Below are positions 59,899-64,000 of a stretch of 64,000 nt of DNA, in pieces. The position numbers and the translations under genes were made by a program. Each line of letters starts with the position of its first letter. Position 1 is the first letter of the stretch. The notes beneath the pieces are model-generated. The model worked only from the letters and a program-made list of their open reading frames with translations, was not told the DNA's origin and searched no databases. This DNA is from Periplaneta americana (taxonomy: Eukaryota > Arthropoda > Insecta > Blattodea > Blattidae): NCBI RefSeq assembly GCF_040183065.1, contig NC_091124.1:95436501-95500500 (forward strand). Direction: 5' to 3'.

Positions 59899-60294
59899 CA
59901 TTATTTTATTTAAATATTTCACATTTCGGGATATTTCCAATATTCTTGGACAGTAGAACTATATTAAAGACGGACGTACAGAAATCTTCAAACTATGTTG
60001 CAAGCGCTGACTTTAATTGCTTACAAAATATCATCCATTTTGTTTGGTTATATTTCGAATTTCAACAGTTTCAGTACAGCACAAGATGTTCCTCCTTCAG
60101 ATAGGTTTCCTGGGTAGGGTTGAAACTTTATTTTGTAATTTGTCGAATTTCTTTTGGTAGATGAATATACTTAGTTTTTTTATTGTTGATTAGGCTTGGA
60201 ACGTACGTACCTTTCGTGTACGTACAATATGTGTGTATGAGAATGTGATGAAAGAAGGAAGCGTAAATATGATGGCGAAATGGATCCGAAATTT
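59501..60294. other. No gene seen; (ATT)n at 59836-59897
   Basis: AT-rich with one trinucleotide microsatellite of about 20 units. No motif. Confidence 0.5.
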
Positions 60295-60432
60295 ACCTAG
60301 CAATTCTGTTTCAATTGGTTGGGGGAACACGGAAAAAGCCTCAACCAGGTCACTTGTTCCAACCAGGATTTGAACCCGTGCTCGTTCATTTCACTGTCAG
60401 ATATGCTAACCGTTCTCCACAGCGATGGACCA
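60295..60432 (-). mobile_element. tRNA-derived SINE, head fragment (family B)
   Basis: The minus-strand head ccatcgctgtggagaacggt and B-box gggttcaaatcctgg are followed by acctggttgaggctttttcc. The 3' body is missing. Confidence 0.78.
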
Positions 60433-61381
60433 CTCATGTATCACTTTTTTACGCTAAAGTACACTATTGCATACATACCAGTGGTGTATGAGGCTATTTA
60501 TAATGTTTTAAGAAACAACAATTTAAAAATAATGTACTCATTTATGGCTTATACAAGTCAGACATCGAACAACTTCCATTTAGTTCTATAGCCTATGTCT
60601 TTTCTGTCGCTTCTGATTTCATCAACTTCAATTTTTTATTCTTACGTATGTGAACTGTGACTTAAAAATAAGTTTTTTTTTGACATTAATCTCAAGTCTG
60701 ATTTCGTTAATAGCATTTTCCGTTTTATGTTTACTGCGATAGTCCAGTGACTCACCTTTACACAAACATACTTTCGACTTTAGTAGAATAATCAACATCT
60801 TTGTCATACCTCGTGTCCATTGTACTTTCTCGACTATGTATTACTATAGGCTATAACATACAAGATTATATGAAATTATTTGTAAATACTGACAATACGA
60901 CACAAATTTAACACGTAATGTTGAAAATAAAACAATAACTTAGAAAGTACACAGAATCACAATAGTCTTCATCAAACTCCTTTTATTCACTAACACGTGC
61001 AGTATCCAAGTACGATGAAATTGCAAAACAAAAATTAGCCCGATTTTTGAAGCCACTAAAATAAAATTAAGAAAATAAAAATAAAGTGATAAATACTGTC
61101 TCTTTTGCTGTGTACATGGTACTACTTATGAAATTGTACCCTACGTGACTTAAAAATTGCGCAAAATGTAACTGGCATAAGCAACTTTTAAGTTGTACTC
61201 TTGTTTACAGAGATCAATCAACATTTCTTGCGTGACTCGATAGCCTTCAACGACGGTCATAGATGCTACATAATCGATCCAACGGTTAGGTTTGAATCCT
61301 CTAAGAACCAGGCTGAAGACGTTCAGACGGAGGAGCGACGTATATTTGAGCCAACTATTCACTGCTATCTGCAGGAATATA
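60433..61381. other. No gene seen
   Basis: Short frames without motifs on both strands. Confidence 0.45.
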
Positions 61382-62243
61382 CAGGCTGAATCAAAAATCT
61401 GTAACCATATAAATATCTTCCATATGCTTGATTTTCAATTACTATAGGTGTTACCAGTATTTGTAAGACCAAATGCTCTACCAGTGACACATTCGATTCT
61501 AGCCCTCAGCTATATCAAAAGCCGCCATTTTGAATGCAACTTCGAAATTTTAAATGTAAAAATGGTCATGTAGGTACTCAAAATCATGTGAAATGTTCTG
61601 AGAAAAACAATGGTGCAATCCGTTTTGAGATATCTCTAATCGTTTTCAAGTTATTTAAAGACAACTGTAATAATGACACAAACATTAGTTGCTGCAGCTA
61701 CAGATATTTTGTAACATGGTACAGTATTAAGGAGGCTTTGGAAAAGGTATTTTTATGGAATTCTGGTAATTAACTTTTCCTACTTTACTGTTTGGTTAAC
61801 CTGTGACAGTTTTAATGCATTGTTGTGATTATTTGAAGCTTTCCTATAACAAATTTCTTGATTTTCGCGATGACATTATCGAAAAAGGAAAGAATTGATA
61901 TCATTCTTCATTCTGATAGGTTAAGCCACAGAAATTTTGCATCAGACGGAACAAACAGTTCCCTGGACATTGGATTGGTCGACATGGACCAGTAGAATGG
62001 CCGGCCAGGCCTCCAGATTTAACACCCCTTGATTTTTTCTTTTGAGGTTAAATAAAGAGCTTGGTAGGATGAAGAGAAAATTGAGAATGTGGAACATTTA
62101 AAGAACCATATCATTGAAGCCTGTGCTAAAGTCACCCAGAAAATGCTACAAAATGTTCTATTCACATCAGTCTAACAGGCTATGAATCCATGGTTACTTA
62201 TTTCTTTATGGTTCTGACTTCAGAAATATAATTCAGAAACCTG
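61382..62243 (+). mobile_element. Internally deleted mariner-type transposon
   Basis: The left end caggctgaatcaaaaatctg is preceded by TA. The right end near 62243 in reverse complement (caggtttctgaatt... with tcagaaccataaag) is loosely matching. The interior contains the two ends of a transposase joined by a deletion. The right end is less certain than the left. Confidence 0.6.
61870..62175 (+). pseudogene. Mariner-type transposase, N- and C-termini fused by deletion
   Basis: The ATG at 61870 opens MTLSKKERIDIILHSDRLS, the N-terminal helix-turn-helix start. Within about 60 bases the sequence jumps to the C-terminal catalytic end: FPGHWIGRHGPVEW, PARPPDLTPLDFFF, a stop in place of Trp, then SLVG...ENVEHLKNHIIEAC and KVTQKMLQNVLF. 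The PDLTPLDFF block has the third catalytic Asp. The region with the first two Asp residues, about 200 codons, is missing. Stops and frame changes are present. Confidence 0.85.
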
Positions 62244-63483
62244 TCCAGAATGCTATGTTAAAATCAATAACTTACTAACAAATTTTTTTGGAAATAAGTA
62301 GGCCCATTCGCAATGAAGACGTTAACATTAACGCGAGAACATAAACGTTACAGTAACGGTAAGCAGTTGAACCATTATTCACAACGGAATTTTGAAGTTA
62401 CCACAAGGCCATGAAATATATCCGTACGCAGATTACTGCAATCACAGAGAAGAATCACATGAAAGTGCAGTCGAATATTGAATGTTCGTGTAAAAGGATA
62501 GCAAATGTGACATATTTATTTGTTTCACATAGTAGGGCATATGGCTGGCCATTACAAATTAGTACTTACCCTAGATATGGTTAATATTATAGGTTAACTA
62601 TTATGCGAATAATGATAAAATGAACAAAATACATACCCTTGCACTTCAGGTTTACGGCGATTGTCTTCCATACACCTATTTTCTTTCTGCATATTATCTT
62701 TATGCATGATGTGTTTTGTCACACAGACAGCGATATGATCAGAAGAGAATTAAACTTTCGTCAAACATGCCATTTTATGTTATTTGTTTCTTCCAGCGCT
62801 CTCCGATAAAGATTTTTTTTTTGCGCCTTCAGATAGTGTTTTTGTTTCAATATAGTCGCTGGCATTATTGCAAACCAAAAGCTTGAAGTTTGCAAGCTTC
62901 TGCAATCGCGTTTTCCTTCACTTCTAATGTTAACGTTTACGAAAATCACTGTGGATGGTTACATTAAATAACATGACCGCAAGCTTCGACGTTCACGTAG
63001 CGTTTGCGTTTAGGTCTACTTTTCATTATGAATGGCCCTTGATACGTGACAGCCGGACTTTGTACAACTTATTATTTATCGAAATTACCGCAGCTATATA
63101 TGTAGCTTTCACCGTTTTCTAACCGCTTTGTTGATTATGGTCGATTTAGACGGCCAAGTAGTTGTGATCATGAATAAAAGAAGCTGTGATTCCATGTCTT
63201 GATTCTTAATGGTTCTGAATTTAGACGGCCATGAAATCGCGATCTTATAACCTCTCCAACTTTATATATACCGGTATATTGATGTAGGCTAAATTTGTGC
63301 TATCGTAGAAAAAACAATGTATGAGAAAAATTCGTACAGTTATCTTTTTGACCCTCATGTGTTTGTGAGACGAGGAAAAGCCGAGTTTCACAAACTTTAC
63401 GAACTTGTCTCATAAATAACTATTGCCGCGATGGGGTTGGTTGCTATTGACGACGGCACGTAAGTCAAATTACTTCTCTAAGG
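62244..63483. other. No gene seen
   Basis: No convincing coding motif. A pair of phrases, cattcgcaatgaagacgtta (62308) and attatgaatggccc (63026), may be inverted ends of a diverged MITE with TIR 'GGGCCATTCAyAATGAARACG', since cattcacaatg-type ends were seen in inverted orientation at both places. This would span about 62303-63040. Confidence 0.4.
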
Positions 63484-63725
63484 TGTCCACACCTGTGGAG
63501 TAAAGGTCAGCGCATCTGGCCGAGAAACCAGGTGGCCAGGGTTCGATTCCCGGTCGACGCAAATTACCTGGTTGAGGTTTTCCCGGGGTTTTCCCTCAAC
63601 CCAATATGAGCAAATGCTGGGTAACTTTCGGTGCTGGACCCGGACTCATTTCACCGGCATTATCACGTCATCTCATTCAGACGCTAAATAACCGAAGATG
63701 TTGATAAAGCGTCTTAAAATATCAC
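63484..63725 (+). mobile_element. tRNA-derived SINE (family B), full length
   Basis: Head cacacctgtggagtaaaggt, B-box gggttcgattcccgg, body ttacctggttgaggttttcc, aacccaatatgagcaaatgc and ttcggtgctggacccgga, tail acgctaaataaccgaagatg. Plus-strand copy of the elements at 12872 and 19561. Confidence 0.93.
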
Positions 63726-64000
63726 CTTGTTTAGTTTTCTTCCTATACATAAAACTTTCAAAACAAATGGTACTACCTGGCTAGCAATGGTTGGGATTAA
63801 ATATTTACAAGAAATCAACTTCTTAGAAAAAAAATATATATGTAAGAGATTGCACAATCTCTTCGGCATGGTTTTTTTTAAGAAAGAGGAATAAGAAAAA
63901 TAGATGTGAATTGATTCACAAATTATAAATACAAATGTATCATATTAACAGAATATGCTCTTAAGTCCAATGCACGGATTCTTTGATTGTACCTGTTTAA
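63726..64000. other. No gene seen
   Basis: AT-rich end of window. A small inverted repeat, gagattgcacaatctc, lies at 63846-63861. Confidence 0.5.

Overview
This is eukaryotic, AT-rich, intron-bearing style DNA that looks like an insect intergenic region, most likely from a cockroach or close relative (Blattodea). The basis is recognition from memory: tRNA-headed SINEs with the tail that crosses 'ttattttacgacgctgtatc', an endonuclease/reverse transcriptase family with a (TAAG)n tail, and short CCTAA (insect-type telomere) tracts. No host protein-coding gene was found. The only host-type gene I can defend is one tRNA-Pro(AGG) at 25686-25757. Almost everything else is mobile DNA, tandem repeats and their debris.

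Layout. 0-6.5 kb: a TIR element inserted at TA inside a 74-bp minisatellite with a 331-bp higher-order period, a pogo-type fragment, a SINE, and a TIR element carrying two nested MITEs, followed by a hAT MITE with a perfect 8-bp target duplication. 6.5-25 kb: mostly unannotatable AT-rich DNA with several SINEs, a reverse transcriptase fragment, a pogo C-terminal fragment, a long degenerate tandem-repeat zone, a 640-bp CATA microsatellite and two deleted mariner-type elements. 25-36 kb: tRNA-Pro, another deleted mariner with about 105-bp TIRs, small MITEs, a structurally intact 2.7-kb piggyBac element with an intact transposase ORF, a Penelope-like fragment and a 5'-truncated reverse transcriptase copy. 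36-40 kb: a second non-LTR lineage and a 1.17-kb CATCT/CATCC satellite. 40-59.5 kb is the most structured part.

The 40-59.5 kb part holds a 2.4-kb element with hAT-like ends and an 8-bp near-duplication that carries a decayed Cys-motif protein (40011-42431). Next is an 11.7-kb composite, 'element X' (42521-54238), bounded by about 450-bp inverted repeats. Inside it are nested an apparently intact hAT (42717-44912, TSD GTTATCAT), a 765-bp solo LTR with a canonical heat-shock-type promoter (44949-45713, TSD AAAT), a nearly full-length non-LTR retrotransposon (about 47628-50650) and a decayed second hAT (about 51130-53315). Removing the insertions leaves a broken protein with conserved-looking blocks that may be element X's own transposase. 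Two further broken hATs follow (56441-58274 with a nested SINE, and 58890-59500). 59.5-64 kb: SINEs and one more internally deleted mariner-type element.

The two proteins with the best chance of being currently expressed and active are the piggyBac transposase (30188-31951) and the hAT transposase (42954-44438, minus). The best candidates for under-described systems are element X, the Cys-motif element at 40-42.4 kb and the heat-shock-element LTR. Superfamily names rest on motifs, TIRs and target duplications read by eye. No database was searched.
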